A DNA stretch of 64,000 nt. Origin: Allocatelliglobosispora scoriae (lineage in GTDB: Bacteria; Actinomycetota; Actinomycetes; Mycobacteriales; Micromonosporaceae). Below the pieces are notes generated by a model that made no database searches, was not told the DNA's origin, and saw only the letters and a program-made list of their open reading frames with translations. The DNA lies in contig NZ_JACHMN010000002.1 in NCBI RefSeq assembly GCF_014204945.1, positions 1,440,503 through 1,504,502 on the forward strand. The letters are read 5' to 3'. Position 1 is the stretch's first letter; the number at the start of each line of letters is the position of its first letter. The translations under genes were made by a program, and so were the position numbers. Of this stretch, positions 1 to 7,905 are shown piece after piece.

Positions 1-2
1 AC

Positions 3-1208
3 ACGTGCAGCGGCGGCGTCCACATGGTCAACGTCTCGAACCCGAAGGTCCCGGTCAACGCGGGCTGCGTCAGCAACGACGGTTACGTGCACGAGAACCA
101 GTGCGTGGTCTACCACGGTCCGGACACGGCCTACAGCAACCACGAGATCTGCTTCAACTACAACACCGACACGCTGACGATCGTCGACGTCACCAACAAG
201 TCGGCCCCGGTGCAGCTGTCCCGGACCGGCTACGCGGGCTCCGGCTACACCCACCAGGGCTGGCTCACCGGCGACCACGCGCGCCTGCTGATGGACGACG
301 AGCTCGACACGGACCTGCCGGGCACCAAGACCTTCATCTGGAACGTCTCGGACCTCAACGCCCCGGTCAACACCGGCGTCTACGTCTCGCCGACGAGCCA
401 GGCGACCGACCACAACCTCTACATCATCGGCAGCAAGGCCTACCAGGCGAGCTACCGGGCCGGGTTCCGGATGTTCGACATCACGAACATCGCGTCGAGC
501 TCGATCAGCGAGATCGGCTACTTCGACATCTACCCGGCCGCCAACAACACCGGTTTCAACGGCGCCTGGAACGTCTACCCGTTCTTCGCCAGCGGCACGA
601 TCGCGATCAGCGGCATCGAGCAGGGCCTGTTCCTGGTGAAGTACAACCCGGTCGTCACCCCGCCGACCACCACGGTCTGGAGCGACACCTTCGAGACCGC
701 GACGGGCTGGACGGTCAACCCGAGCGGCACCGACACCGCGACCACCGGTGCCTGGGAGCGCGGCGACCCCGCCGACACCACCTCCAGCGGCGCCAAGCAG
801 CTCGGCACCACGGTCAGCGGCAGCAACGACCTGGTCACGGGCCGCCTCGCCGGCACGGCCGCCGGTGACTACGACCTCGACGGCGGCGTCTCCAGCATCC
901 GCTCCCCCGCGGTCACCCTCCCGTCGAGCGGCACCCTGAAGGTCTCGCTCTCGTGGTACCTCGCCCACGGCAGCAACGCCTCCAGCGCCGACTACTTCCG
1001 GGTCTCGGTCATCCACAGCGGCGGCACCACGCAGCTGTTCAACCAGGCGGGCGCGGCGAGCAACCGCAACGGCGCCTGGGCGACCGGCACGTGGGACCTC
1101 AGCGCCTATGCCGGGCAGTCGGTGCAGATCCTGATCCAGGCCGCCGACGCCTCCGGTGCCAGCCTCGTCGAGGCCGGCGTGGACGACGTCAAGATCACAA
1201 AGCAGTAG
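3..1208 (+). CDS. Choice-of-anchor B / LVIVD-repeat secreted protein (5' truncated)
   Basis: The reading frame is open to the window edge, so the N-terminus and signal peptide lie upstream. The visible first 210 or so residues carry repeated motifs of the LVIVD / choice-of-anchor B type (for example VNVSNPKVPV, LTIVDVTNKSAPVQLS, FIWNVSDLNAPV and FRMFDITN). These form beta-propeller-like surface proteins in actinomycetes. After a short Pro/Thr linker comes a separate beta-sandwich-like domain of about 170 residues ending VDDVKITKQ, which resembles jelly-roll modules of extracellular enzymes. Export is inferred from the family. The substrate or ligand is unknown. A GC hairpin follows the stop codon, and the next gene starts 71 bases later on the same strand. 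Confidence 0.8.
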   Translation, partial: TCSGGVHMVNVSNPKVPVNAGCVSNDGYVHENQCVVYHGPDTAYSNHEICFNYNTDTLTIVDVTNKSAPVQLSRTGYAGSGYTHQGWLTGDHARLLMDDELDTDLPGTKTFIWNVSDLNAPVNTGVYVSPTSQATDHNLYIIGSKAYQASYRAGFRMFDITNIASSSISEIGYFDIYPAANNTGFNGAWNVYPFFASGTIAISGIEQGLFLVKYNPVVTPPTTTVWSDTFETATGWTVNPSGTDTATTGAWERGDPADTTSSGAKQLGTTVSGSNDLVTGRLAGTAAGDYDLDGGVSSIRSPAVTLPSSGTLKVSLSWYLAHGSNASSADYFRVSVIHSGGTTQLFNQAGAASNRNGAWATGTWDLSAYAGQSVQILIQAADASGASLVEAGVDDVKITKQ

Positions 1209-1221
1209 CCAGTCGCACACC

Positions 1222-1255
1222 CGGTGCCGCCCGCCCGTCCCGGCGGGCGGCACCG
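1222..1255 (+). terminator. GC-rich hairpin after the LVIVD gene
   Basis: Perfect 14-bp arms (CGGTGCCGCCCGCC and its complement) enclose a 6-base loop, starting 13 bases after the stop codon. No U-tract follows, so it is a typical GC-rich actinomycete terminator or attenuator rather than a classical intrinsic terminator. Confidence 0.55.
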
Positions 1256-1279
1256 CCGTTCACACCTAGGGGGTACGCC

Positions 1280-2161
1280 GTGAGTGCAGCCTGGCGTCGC
1301 AGGATGCCCTACCTCGCGCTCGTCATCACGTTCGCCCTGACGATCGCCTACATCTGGCCGGCGCTGACCGAGAGCTCCAGCGCCCGGACAGCGGCACTCC
1401 CCACCCCGTCGCCCTCCCCCAGCGCGCACGGCGACGGCCTCTCCGACAGCCACGACGGCTATCTGATGCAGCCCGTCTCGATGCCGACGACACGCGGAGC
1501 GGCCCGCACGGTCGCCTTCCGCATCGTCGCCCCCGACGGCACCGCCCTCACCGATTACGAGACGGTCCAGACGAAGCTGCTGCACATGTACGTCCTGCGC
1601 GACGACCTCAGCGGCTACCAGCACGTGCACCCCGAACTCGTCGGTGACACCTGGAGCGCCACGATCGGCGTACCCGATGGGGGTTCCTATCGGGTGTATG
1701 CCGAGTTCACGCCGCGCGGCCGCGGCGTGCTCGGCCACCCCACCACCCTGGGCCTGGCCTTCCTCATCCCGGGTGACACCAAGCTCGCGCCGCTGCCCGC
1801 ACCTGCCGCGACCAGCGATGACGGCGAGCTGACCCTGACCCGGATGGACGGCGTCGCCAACCTGCTGGAGGACCGGGGCACGCTGCTGCGCTTCCGCCTC
1901 ACCGACCGGTCGGGCGCCGTGGTGACCGGACTGGAGCCCTATCTCGGCTCGCTGGGCCACATGTCGGCCTTCGACTCGCGCACCCAGGCGCTGAGCCACG
2001 TCCACGCGGGCCTGGCGCTCGCGACGGCCGGGCCGATCGCGGCCGACGGGGTGCTCGGCTTCCACGTCCAGTTCACCGGGCGCGGGGAACGCCGCCTCTA
2101 CCTGGAGTTCCAGGTGGCCGGCAAGGTCCACCGGGCCGCTTTCACCATCTTCGTCACCTGA
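1280..2161 (+). CDS. Membrane-anchored His-rich extracytoplasmic protein
   Basis: Encodes 293 residues from GTG at 1280, chosen for the AGGGGG ribosome site 7 bases upstream; ATG at 1304 is the alternative. One hydrophobic helix (about residues 11-28) is followed by a Ser/Pro linker, then two similar beta-rich halves. Each half has a Met/His cluster: LLHMYVLRDD with HVHPEL, and LGHMSAF with SHVHAG. Paired HM and HxH motifs in exported beta domains are common in copper- or heavy-metal-handling proteins, so a periplasm-side metal-binding role is a reasonable inference, not proven. It may be co-expressed with the upstream LVIVD gene. Confidence 0.65.
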   Translation: MSAAWRRRMPYLALVITFALTIAYIWPALTESSSARTAALPTPSPSPSAHGDGLSDSHDGYLMQPVSMPTTRGAARTVAFRIVAPDGTALTDYETVQTKLLHMYVLRDDLSGYQHVHPELVGDTWSATIGVPDGGSYRVYAEFTPRGRGVLGHPTTLGLAFLIPGDTKLAPLPAPAATSDDGELTLTRMDGVANLLEDRGTLLRFRLTDRSGAVVTGLEPYLGSLGHMSAFDSRTQALSHVHAGLALATAGPIAADGVLGFHVQFTGRGERRLYLEFQVAGKVHRAAFTIFVT

Positions 2162-2168
2162 CCAAGAG

Positions 2169-2291
2169 CGCCGCAACTCTTCACGAGTCGGTGTTATCAG
2201 GGCACGCCCGAAGATCCCCGCAACTCTTGAAGAGTTGGTGCTATCCCGGCGTGCCGAAGATCGCCGCAACTCTTCAAGAGTTGCGGCGATC
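2169..2291. repeat. Three family A palindromic elements in tandem
   Basis: Three cores occur in 120 bases: a degenerate one at 2175-2189, AACTCTTGAAGAGTT at 2222-2236, and a perfect 33-bp palindrome at 2259-2291 whose arms are GATCGCCGCAACTCTT. They fill most of the 256-base gap between the membrane protein and the hemerythrin gene; the rest of the gap shows no gene. The same core recurs near 24.1-24.8, 31.06 and 36.7 kb. Confidence 0.85.
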
Positions 2292-2417
2292 GTGAGGCGC
2301 GAGGTGCGGGACACGCCCGGGCAGGTCGGTGTTTGACCCGCGACGGCAGTGGATATCTGCTGGACAGCGGCGTGCGCACGACCGCGCGGCCACCGGCAGA
2401 ACTAGGGCGGGAACACC

Positions 2418-2918
2418 ATGGACGACATCACGGCGCTGATCCTCGACGACCACGCGGCGTTCCGGCGCGGGTTCGCGCGGCTCGACGACGCCGCCGACAC
2501 CGAGCAGATGCGCGCCATCTGGGAGCCGCTCGCGCTGCACCTGGAGATCCACGCCGAGGCCGAGGAGCGGTTGCTCTACCCGCACCTGCTCAAGAAGGGC
2601 GGCGAGGACGCCGACGACGAGACGCTCGACGCGATCAAGGATCACAACAAGATCCGTGACGCCATCGACAAGGCCCGGGAGCAGGAGATCGGCTCGGACG
2701 AGTGGTGGGCGGCGGTCTGGGAGGCGCGCAAGGAGAACACCGAGCACCTCGGCGAGGAGGAGGACGAGGGGCTGCCCGACTTCCGCCGGCACGCGACGCC
2801 CGAGCTGCGCGCGGAGCTGGCCGCGAAGTGGCTGCTCTTCTACGGCGAGCACCCCTCCGGCAAGGGGCTGACCTTCCACGACAAGAACCCCGAGAAGTAC
2901 GTCGAGCAGAACAGCTAG
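2418..2918 (+). CDS. Hemerythrin HHE-domain protein
   Basis: A 166-residue helical protein of the hemerythrin/HHE cation-binding family. Putative diiron ligands are visible as DDH at residue 12, EIHAEAEERLLYPH around residues 46-60, a DHNKIRD motif near 76-82, and the C-terminal helix with EHLGEEEDE. Such proteins bind a non-haem diiron centre and sense or scavenge O2, NO or related species in the cytoplasm. The start has a GGCGGG ribosome site just upstream. The gene is flanked by family A elements upstream and a family B hairpin downstream and appears monocistronic. The unusually acidic C-terminal half is notable. The physiological ligand cannot be read from sequence. Confidence 0.85.
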   Translation: MDDITALILDDHAAFRRGFARLDDAADTEQMRAIWEPLALHLEIHAEAEERLLYPHLLKKGGEDADDETLDAIKDHNKIRDAIDKAREQEIGSDEWWAAVWEARKENTEHLGEEEDEGLPDFRRHATPELRAELAAKWLLFYGEHPSGKGLTFHDKNPEKYVEQNS

Positions 2919-2928
2919 CCGCTCTCCC

Positions 2929-2994
2929 GTCGCGTTTCGCAGCAGAGCGTGGCCTCGCGCAGCGACATGGCCACGCTCTGCTGCGAAACGCGAC
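2929..2994. repeat. Family B hairpin element between convergent genes
   Basis: Perfect 26-bp arms enclose a 14-base loop; the left arm begins GTCGCGTTTCGCAGCAGAGC. It lies exactly between the stop codons of the hemerythrin gene (+) and the M23 peptidase gene (-), so it could act as a bidirectional terminator. Related copies lie at 24800-24865 and 35367-35433. Confidence 0.85.
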
Positions 2995-3000
2995 CCGGGG

Positions 3001-3951
3001 TCAGCCGAGCGGAGCCGTCGGGGCGAGCGTGGTGTAGAAGCAGGTAGCCCCCGAGGTGGGGAGGCTGGTCGCGGCGGGCGGGGTCAGGCCGTCGTAGATG
3101 GCGAGCAGGAAGTTCTGCGGGCAGCGCCGCACCGTCCCGGTACGGATGCCGAAGTGCAGGTGCGGACCGGTGGTGTTGCCGGTGTTGCCGCTGAGCCCCA
3201 ACTGCTGCCCGGTCGTGACGGTGGCGCCGTCGGCGACGGACCAGGCGGAGAAGTGGCAGTAGGTGTAGATCGCACCGTCGGCGCCCGTGAGGTTGATCCC
3301 GGTGCCGCAGGAGCTGTCGCTGATCCGGACCACGGTGCCGGAGCGCACCGCGTATGCGGGGGTACCCGTCCCCACCGGCAGGTCGATCGCCGGGTAGTCG
3401 TGGTGCGGGTCGTCGTATTCGCTGCGGGGCAGTGCCGACTTGGCGAGCGGCAGGCTGAAGGCGGCGGTGGTGACCGAGGTGATCCGCACGGCGTCGGCGA
3501 CGACGTATCCCGTACCCGTCGTCCATCGGCTGACGCCGACGACGTTGCCGGAGCCCGCCGCGAGGGTGAAGTTGCCGAGGCTGACCCACTGGCCGCCGGT
3601 GGCGCGCTGGTTGACCCGGACCGTCTGGTTGCCGCCGGTGGCGGCGACGACGAAGGGCGTGGAGTCGTTGTATCCGGCGTCGGCGGGGTACCAGACCTCG
3701 ATCTTGTGCGAGCCGGTGGCGGCGATGCTCGCCGAGAACCAGGCGGCGTCGCTGGCGGTGGTGTCGGGCGTCGCGAACCGGTAGTCGGCGCCGTAGCGCT
3801 GGGCCGACCAGGCCGACGTGCCCCAGTTGGCGCTGGCGGTGAAGGCACCGCTGTTGTCCACGATGGTGGTCGCGGCCGAGGCGGGTGCGGGGATGCCGAG
3901 CAGGCCGATCACGACGGCGGCGCTGGCGGCGAGGGTGAGCAGGCGTTTCAC
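3001..3951 (-). CDS. Secreted M23 (LytM-type) peptidase with N-terminal beta domain
   Basis: 316 residues with a clear Sec signal peptide (MKRLL, hydrophobic core, APASAA cleavage region near residue 27). Residues 28-160 form a golvesin-like beta-sandwich domain of the kind appended to secreted amidases. Residues 165-316 are an M23 metallopeptidase: the HHDYPAID motif (H184, D190) and HLH (H264, H266) supply zinc ligands, with YCH at 231-233. The family cuts peptide cross-links in peptidoglycan. GTG at 3951 follows GGAGGG by 7 bases. Its 5' region is AT-rich (TTAAAT), a plausible promoter. It ends facing the hemerythrin gene. Target wall and function (remodelling or attack on other cells) are unknown. 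Confidence 0.85.
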   Translation of the reverse strand: MKRLLTLAASAAVVIGLLGIPAPASAATTIVDNSGAFTASANWGTSAWSAQRYGADYRFATPDTTASDAAWFSASIAATGSHKIEVWYPADAGYNDSTPFVVAATGGNQTVRVNQRATGGQWVSLGNFTLAAGSGNVVGVSRWTTGTGYVVADAVRITSVTTAAFSLPLAKSALPRSEYDDPHHDYPAIDLPVGTGTPAYAVRSGTVVRISDSSCGTGINLTGADGAIYTYCHFSAWSVADGATVTTGQQLGLSGNTGNTTGPHLHFGIRTGTVRRCPQNFLLAIYDGLTPPAATSLPTSGATCFYTTLAPTAPLG

Positions 3952-4042
3952 GAGGGTCCCTCCGGGGGGTGGGGAGAGCGGTACGTGAAACTATTTAACC
4001 AATTGAATGTAACGCTCGAAAGACTTCTTCATCGTGGAGGGC

Positions 4043-4077
4043 GGTGCCAGGCGCGCACGGGGCAGGCGCCTGGCACC
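4043..4077 (-). terminator. Hairpin after the small secreted-protein gene
   Basis: Perfect 12-bp arms (GGTGCCAGGCGC) with an 11-base loop lie 6 bases beyond the stop of the minus-strand gene at 4084-4677. Position and symmetry fit a terminator that insulates the downstream peptidase promoter. Confidence 0.6.
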
Positions 4078-4083
4078 CACCGA

Positions 4084-4677
4084 TCAGCCGATGACGCGCT
4101 TGCCGGAGAGCTCCGCGAAGGCCTCGTCGAACTCGGCCATCGCCCGGGTGATCCACGGCACCGGAACCGGCTCCCCGGCCGCCCGCTGCATCAGCGTCAG
4201 ACCATCGGCGAAGTCCTGGTCGGCGGCCTGCAGCCAGGGCTGGGACGAGGGGATCGTCGCCTGGCGGTCCGGGTCGTAGTAGCCGACCACGCCGGGCAGG
4301 GCACGCCCGGCACCCAGCGAGCGGGCGGCGGCGGCGAACTGGTCCGTCGCCTGCGAGCGCAGCACCGCGGCGGTACGCGGGTCGGCGACCGAGGCCTCGC
4401 TCAGCTTCGTCACGCCGGCCAGGAAGCTCGCCTGGAACAGCTTCTCCTGGTCTGCCGTGAGCACCACGGTCTTGCGGAAGTCGATCTGCCACGCGCACTT
4501 CGCGCAGCCGATGATCCCCTGCAGCTCATCGATCCAGAACCAGCTCGTCAGCGCAGCCCCGTTGGACTGCACCACGGCGTAGAGCTCCTTCCTCGGCGCG
4601 GCCTGCGCGACGCCGGGAGTGGCGATGACGGCTGCCGCCATCGCGAGAGCTGCCAGAAGTCCCACTGGACGTTTCAT
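4084..4677 (-). CDS. Secreted protein of unknown function
   Basis: 197 residues from ATG at 4677, chosen because GAAGGG lies 9 bases upstream and a textbook signal peptide follows (MKRPVGLLAAL, cleavage near AQAA at residue 27). The mature part is mostly helical and contains one cysteine pair (GCAKCAW, about residues 57-63) that could form a disulfide after export. No catalytic motif or known domain is recognised. It is transcribed divergently from the BTAD regulator whose start lies about 210 bases away, so a shared regulatory region is possible. Similar small secreted proteins of actinomycetes are largely uncharacterised. Confidence 0.65.
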   Translation of the reverse strand: MKRPVGLLAALAMAAAVIATPGVAQAAPRKELYAVVQSNGAALTSWFWIDELQGIIGCAKCAWQIDFRKTVVLTADQEKLFQASFLAGVTKLSEASVADPRTAAVLRSQATDQFAAAARSLGAGRALPGVVGYYDPDRQATIPSSQPWLQAADQDFADGLTLMQRAAGEPVPVPWITRAMAEFDEAFAELSGKRVIG

Positions 4678-4885
4678 GTTGGACCCTTCGTTACGGACCT
4701 TCGGTGTGCTGCGGAACCTCGGGATTCCGCGCCACCTCAGGATCACTGTCGGGATCACGGCTGCTTCAAGGTCTATTCCGGGTTGACTCACGGTGACAGA
4801 GTGGATGACGGTCATCGCCCTTCACGGCCTGCGAAAACGCGGCGACACGGGGAGTGCGGGGCGGGCCGGAAACCTGGGGAGCAAC

Positions 4886-6916
4886 ATGGCGAGCCGGTCC
4901 ACATCCGACGATGCGCTGGATCGCGGCGATGCCCTGATCGTCGCGGGGGACATCGACGGAGCGCTGGCGGCGCTCCACGAGCTGACCGGTGAGGAGGCAG
5001 CCTGGGAGCCCGGCGTCGCCTGGCGGATCGGGCTGGTCCACTACCTGCTGCGGGGATCACCCCGCGACGCACTGACCGGCATGTCGCGGGGGCGGCTGCA
5101 CGAGGAGCGGACCGCTGACGAGGCGCTGCTGCTGGGGTGGCTCGCCGCCGCGTACTGGGCGCTCGGCGACATCGACGCCTGCACCGACTACTCCGGCCGC
5201 GCCATCGCCGCAGCCGAGGCCGCCGACGACGACCGGGCCCGAGCCGCCGCGCACGTCGCGCTGGCGATGCACGCCATGCTCACCGGCGACCGGATCAGCA
5301 ACGCGGCGCACTACGGCAAGGCGCTGCGCTGCGCCGAGGCCGCCGCGGACCACATCCAGCTCATCCGCATCCTGCTGAACAGGTCCAGCCGCTCCCTCGA
5401 CGAGGGCTGCTTCGACGACGCCCTCGCCGACCTGCGGCTCGCGGCCGAGCGGGCCGAGCTGATCGGCAACACGGTGCTCCTCGCCGTGGCGCTCACCAAC
5501 GAGGGCGACACCCTCAACTCGCTGGGTCGGCTGGCGGGCGCCGAGAAGCTCTACCGCCGGGCGATCGAGCTCTGCCAGCAGGCCGAGTCCGGCAAGATCT
5601 GCTTCGGTCTGCTCGGCCTCGGCGAGGTGCTGCGCCGGTGCGGCCAGCCGGCCCTGGCCCGGGCCGCCTACGAGGAGGTCATTCCGCTCGCCGAGCAGCA
5701 CGGGCACCTGCAGGTGCTCGTCCCGGCGCTGGCGGGGCTCTCCGGCGTACTGGCCGAGGGTGAACCGGCCACCGCGCTGGCGCTCGCCGAGCGCGCCCGG
5801 GACGAGGCGGTCGGGCCGTTCGTGACCGTCGCCCTGCTGGCGCTCGCGCGCGCGACGCTGGCCGTCGGCGACCTCGGCCGAGCCGTCGAGTTCGCCGACG
5901 AGGCCCAGCGCTCCGCGCGCAACCACCGCGACCGCACCGGGGTGGCGCAGGCGCTGGAGCTGCAGGCCGAGCTGTGCGACGAGTGGGAGCGAGCCGGTCG
6001 GTACCTCGCCGAGGCCCGCAGCATCTGGAGCGCCATGGGCGCCGGCTTCGACGCCGACCGGGTCACGGTCGCGCTGAGCAGGCTGCCGGTGGTGACGGCC
6101 GAGGCCGTCGAGGACTCCTACCTCGCCGCCGACCGGCTCGCCGCCGCCGGACTTCAAACCCCCTGTCCGGGTACGGGCACCGCGGAGATCCGCACCCTGG
6201 GGCGCTTCGAGGTGCTGGTCGCTGGCCGTCCGATGCCACCGGCGGCGTGGCAGTCGCGCAAGGCCCGGGACCTGCTGCGCCTGCTCGTCGCCCGGCGTGG
6301 CCGCCCCGCGATGCGCGAGGAGCTGACCGAGCTGCTCTGGGCGGACGAGCGCGGTGGCGGGCTCGACCGCCGAGGGCACCGGCTCGCCACGGCGCTCTCG
6401 ATCATCCGGGGAGTGCTGGACGGCAACCGGCCCGCCAGTGCCGAGAGCGTGGTCATCGCCGACGGCGGCAGCGTGGCACTCGACACGAGCCGGGTCGTGA
6501 TCGACTTCGAGACCTTCATGCGCCAGGCCGACCACGGGCTCCAGCTGCGGCGGCGGGGTCGCGACACCGACGCCAGGACCGTGCTGGTCGCGGCGGAGCG
6601 CCTCTACACCGGCGACTTCCTGGAGGGCGAATCCTATGAGGACTGGTCGGCGATGCCCCGTGAGCAGGCCCGCGCCACCTATCTGCGGGTCGGCCGAGCG
6701 CTCGCCGAGGACGCGACGCGGGCCGGCGACACCAAGGACGCGATCCATTACCTGCTGCGCATCCTCGCCATGGACAGCTACGACGAGCAGAGCCACCTCG
6801 ACCTGATCGACGCCTTCTCGACGGCGGGACAGCACGGCGAGGCGCGGCGCGCCCGGGACCGGTATGTCGCCGCCATGCGCCAGATCGGAGTCGGCGTCCG
6901 TCAGCACGGGGTATGA
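4886..6916 (+). CDS. TPR protein with C-terminal winged-helix/BTAD transcriptional domain
   Basis: 676 residues from ATG at 4886 (GGGGAGC ribosome site); an in-frame upstream start at 4793 is less likely. Residues 1-400 are tetratricopeptide-like helical repeats. A short linker leads to an OmpR-type winged helix (IRTLGRFEVLVAGRPM ... SRKARDLLRLL, about residues 433-520), then a bacterial transcriptional activation (BTAD) domain to the end. This is a SARP-like regulator with its domains in reverse order: SARPs carry the DNA-binding part first. No NB-ARC ATPase is present. The divergent secreted-protein gene or the downstream hydrolase are possible targets. The DNA site and signal are unknown. 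Confidence 0.8.
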   Translation: MASRSTSDDALDRGDALIVAGDIDGALAALHELTGEEAAWEPGVAWRIGLVHYLLRGSPRDALTGMSRGRLHEERTADEALLLGWLAAAYWALGDIDACTDYSGRAIAAAEAADDDRARAAAHVALAMHAMLTGDRISNAAHYGKALRCAEAAADHIQLIRILLNRSSRSLDEGCFDDALADLRLAAERAELIGNTVLLAVALTNEGDTLNSLGRLAGAEKLYRRAIELCQQAESGKICFGLLGLGEVLRRCGQPALARAAYEEVIPLAEQHGHLQVLVPALAGLSGVLAEGEPATALALAERARDEAVGPFVTVALLALARATLAVGDLGRAVEFADEAQRSARNHRDRTGVAQALELQAELCDEWERAGRYLAEARSIWSAMGAGFDADRVTVALSRLPVVTAEAVEDSYLAADRLAAAGLQTPCPGTGTAEIRTLGRFEVLVAGRPMPPAAWQSRKARDLLRLLVARRGRPAMREELTELLWADERGGGLDRRGHRLATALSIIRGVLDGNRPASAESVVIADGGSVALDTSRVVIDFETFMRQADHGLQLRRRGRDTDARTVLVAAERLYTGDFLEGESYEDWSAMPREQARATYLRVGRALAEDATRAGDTKDAIHYLLRILAMDSYDEQSHLDLIDAFSTAGQHGEARRARDRYVAAMRQIGVGVRQHGV

Positions 6917-6991
6917 GACATTCCCACTACATTTCGAGGTACTGATATACATGAATGAAATGTGACGGGGATCGATACGAAAGGCATCGGA

Positions 6992-7903
6992 GTGTCAGAC
7001 CCAGGGATTACCGAAGTGACCACCCCCGATGGCCGCACCCTGACCGTGGAGGTGTCCGGAGATTCAGCTGGAACAACGGTGTTCCTCCTGCACGGCACGC
7101 CCGGCTCGCGTAACGGCCCGAAGCCTCGCGGCAGCGTGCTCTACCGGCTCGGCGTCAAACTCGTCACCTACGACCGGCCCGGCTACGGCGGGTCCACCCG
7201 TCAGTTCAACCGCACGGTCGCCGACGCGGCTGCCGACATCGGGGCGGTCGCCGACGCGCTCGGCTTCGACCGCTTCGCCGTGGTCGGCCGCTCCGGCGGC
7301 GGACCGCACGCCCTCGCCTGCGCCGCGCTCCTGCCCGACCGGCTCATCCGGACGGCGGTGCTGGTCGGCATCGCACCCTCCGACGCCACCGGGTTGGACT
7401 GGTTCGACGGCATGGCCGACGACAACGTCCGCGAATACTCCACCGCCGACAACGACTTCGACATCCTGATCGAGCGGCTGCGGGTGCGGGCCGAGCGGAC
7501 GGTCAGCGACCCGGAGAGCCTGATCGAGCTGCTGCGCACGCAGATGGCCGAGCCGGACCGCTACGTCACGGACAGCCTCGCCCTGCGGCGCATGCTCGCG
7601 GAGACCTACACCGAGGCGCTGCGGCACGGCCCGGGCGGGTGGATCGACGACGTCCTCGCCTTCCGCAAGGACTGGGGCTTCGACCTCGCCACCATCAGCA
7701 GCCCGGTGCGGCTCTGGCACGGGGCCGACGACACCTTCTCCCCGGCCAGCCACGCCCGGTGGCTGGCGAGCCGGATCCCCGGCGCCGAGGTGCAGGTGCA
7801 GCGCAACGCCGCGCACTTCGGCGCCATCTCGGTCCTGCCCGAGATCCTCGCCTGGCTCACCGCGAGCCAGCCCGACCAGTTGCAGCCCAGCTCGGCCGGC
7901 TGA
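6992..7903 (+). CDS. Alpha/beta-fold hydrolase
   Basis: 303 residues from GTG at 6992, preferred because AAAGG lies 8 bases upstream; GTG at 6962 is possible. Family hallmarks: the oxyanion motif HGTPGSRNGP, the nucleophile elbow GRSGGGPHA, an acid in HGADDTFSP and a late His in NAAHFGA. It therefore has a full Ser-Asp-His triad and is probably a cytoplasmic esterase or related hydrolase; the substrate is not predictable. It follows the BTAD regulator by 75 bases. A 7-bp inverted repeat (ACATTTC ... GAAATGT, 6929-6963) lies in the gap. Its stop is only 2 bases from the convergent fxsT stop, with no terminator between them. Confidence 0.8.
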   Translation: MSDPGITEVTTPDGRTLTVEVSGDSAGTTVFLLHGTPGSRNGPKPRGSVLYRLGVKLVTYDRPGYGGSTRQFNRTVADAAADIGAVADALGFDRFAVVGRSGGGPHALACAALLPDRLIRTAVLVGIAPSDATGLDWFDGMADDNVREYSTADNDFDILIERLRVRAERTVSDPESLIELLRTQMAEPDRYVTDSLALRRMLAETYTEALRHGPGGWIDDVLAFRKDWGFDLATISSPVRLWHGADDTFSPASHARWLASRIPGAEVQVQRNAAHFGAISVLPEILAWLTASQPDQLQPSSAG

Positions 7904-7905
7904 GA

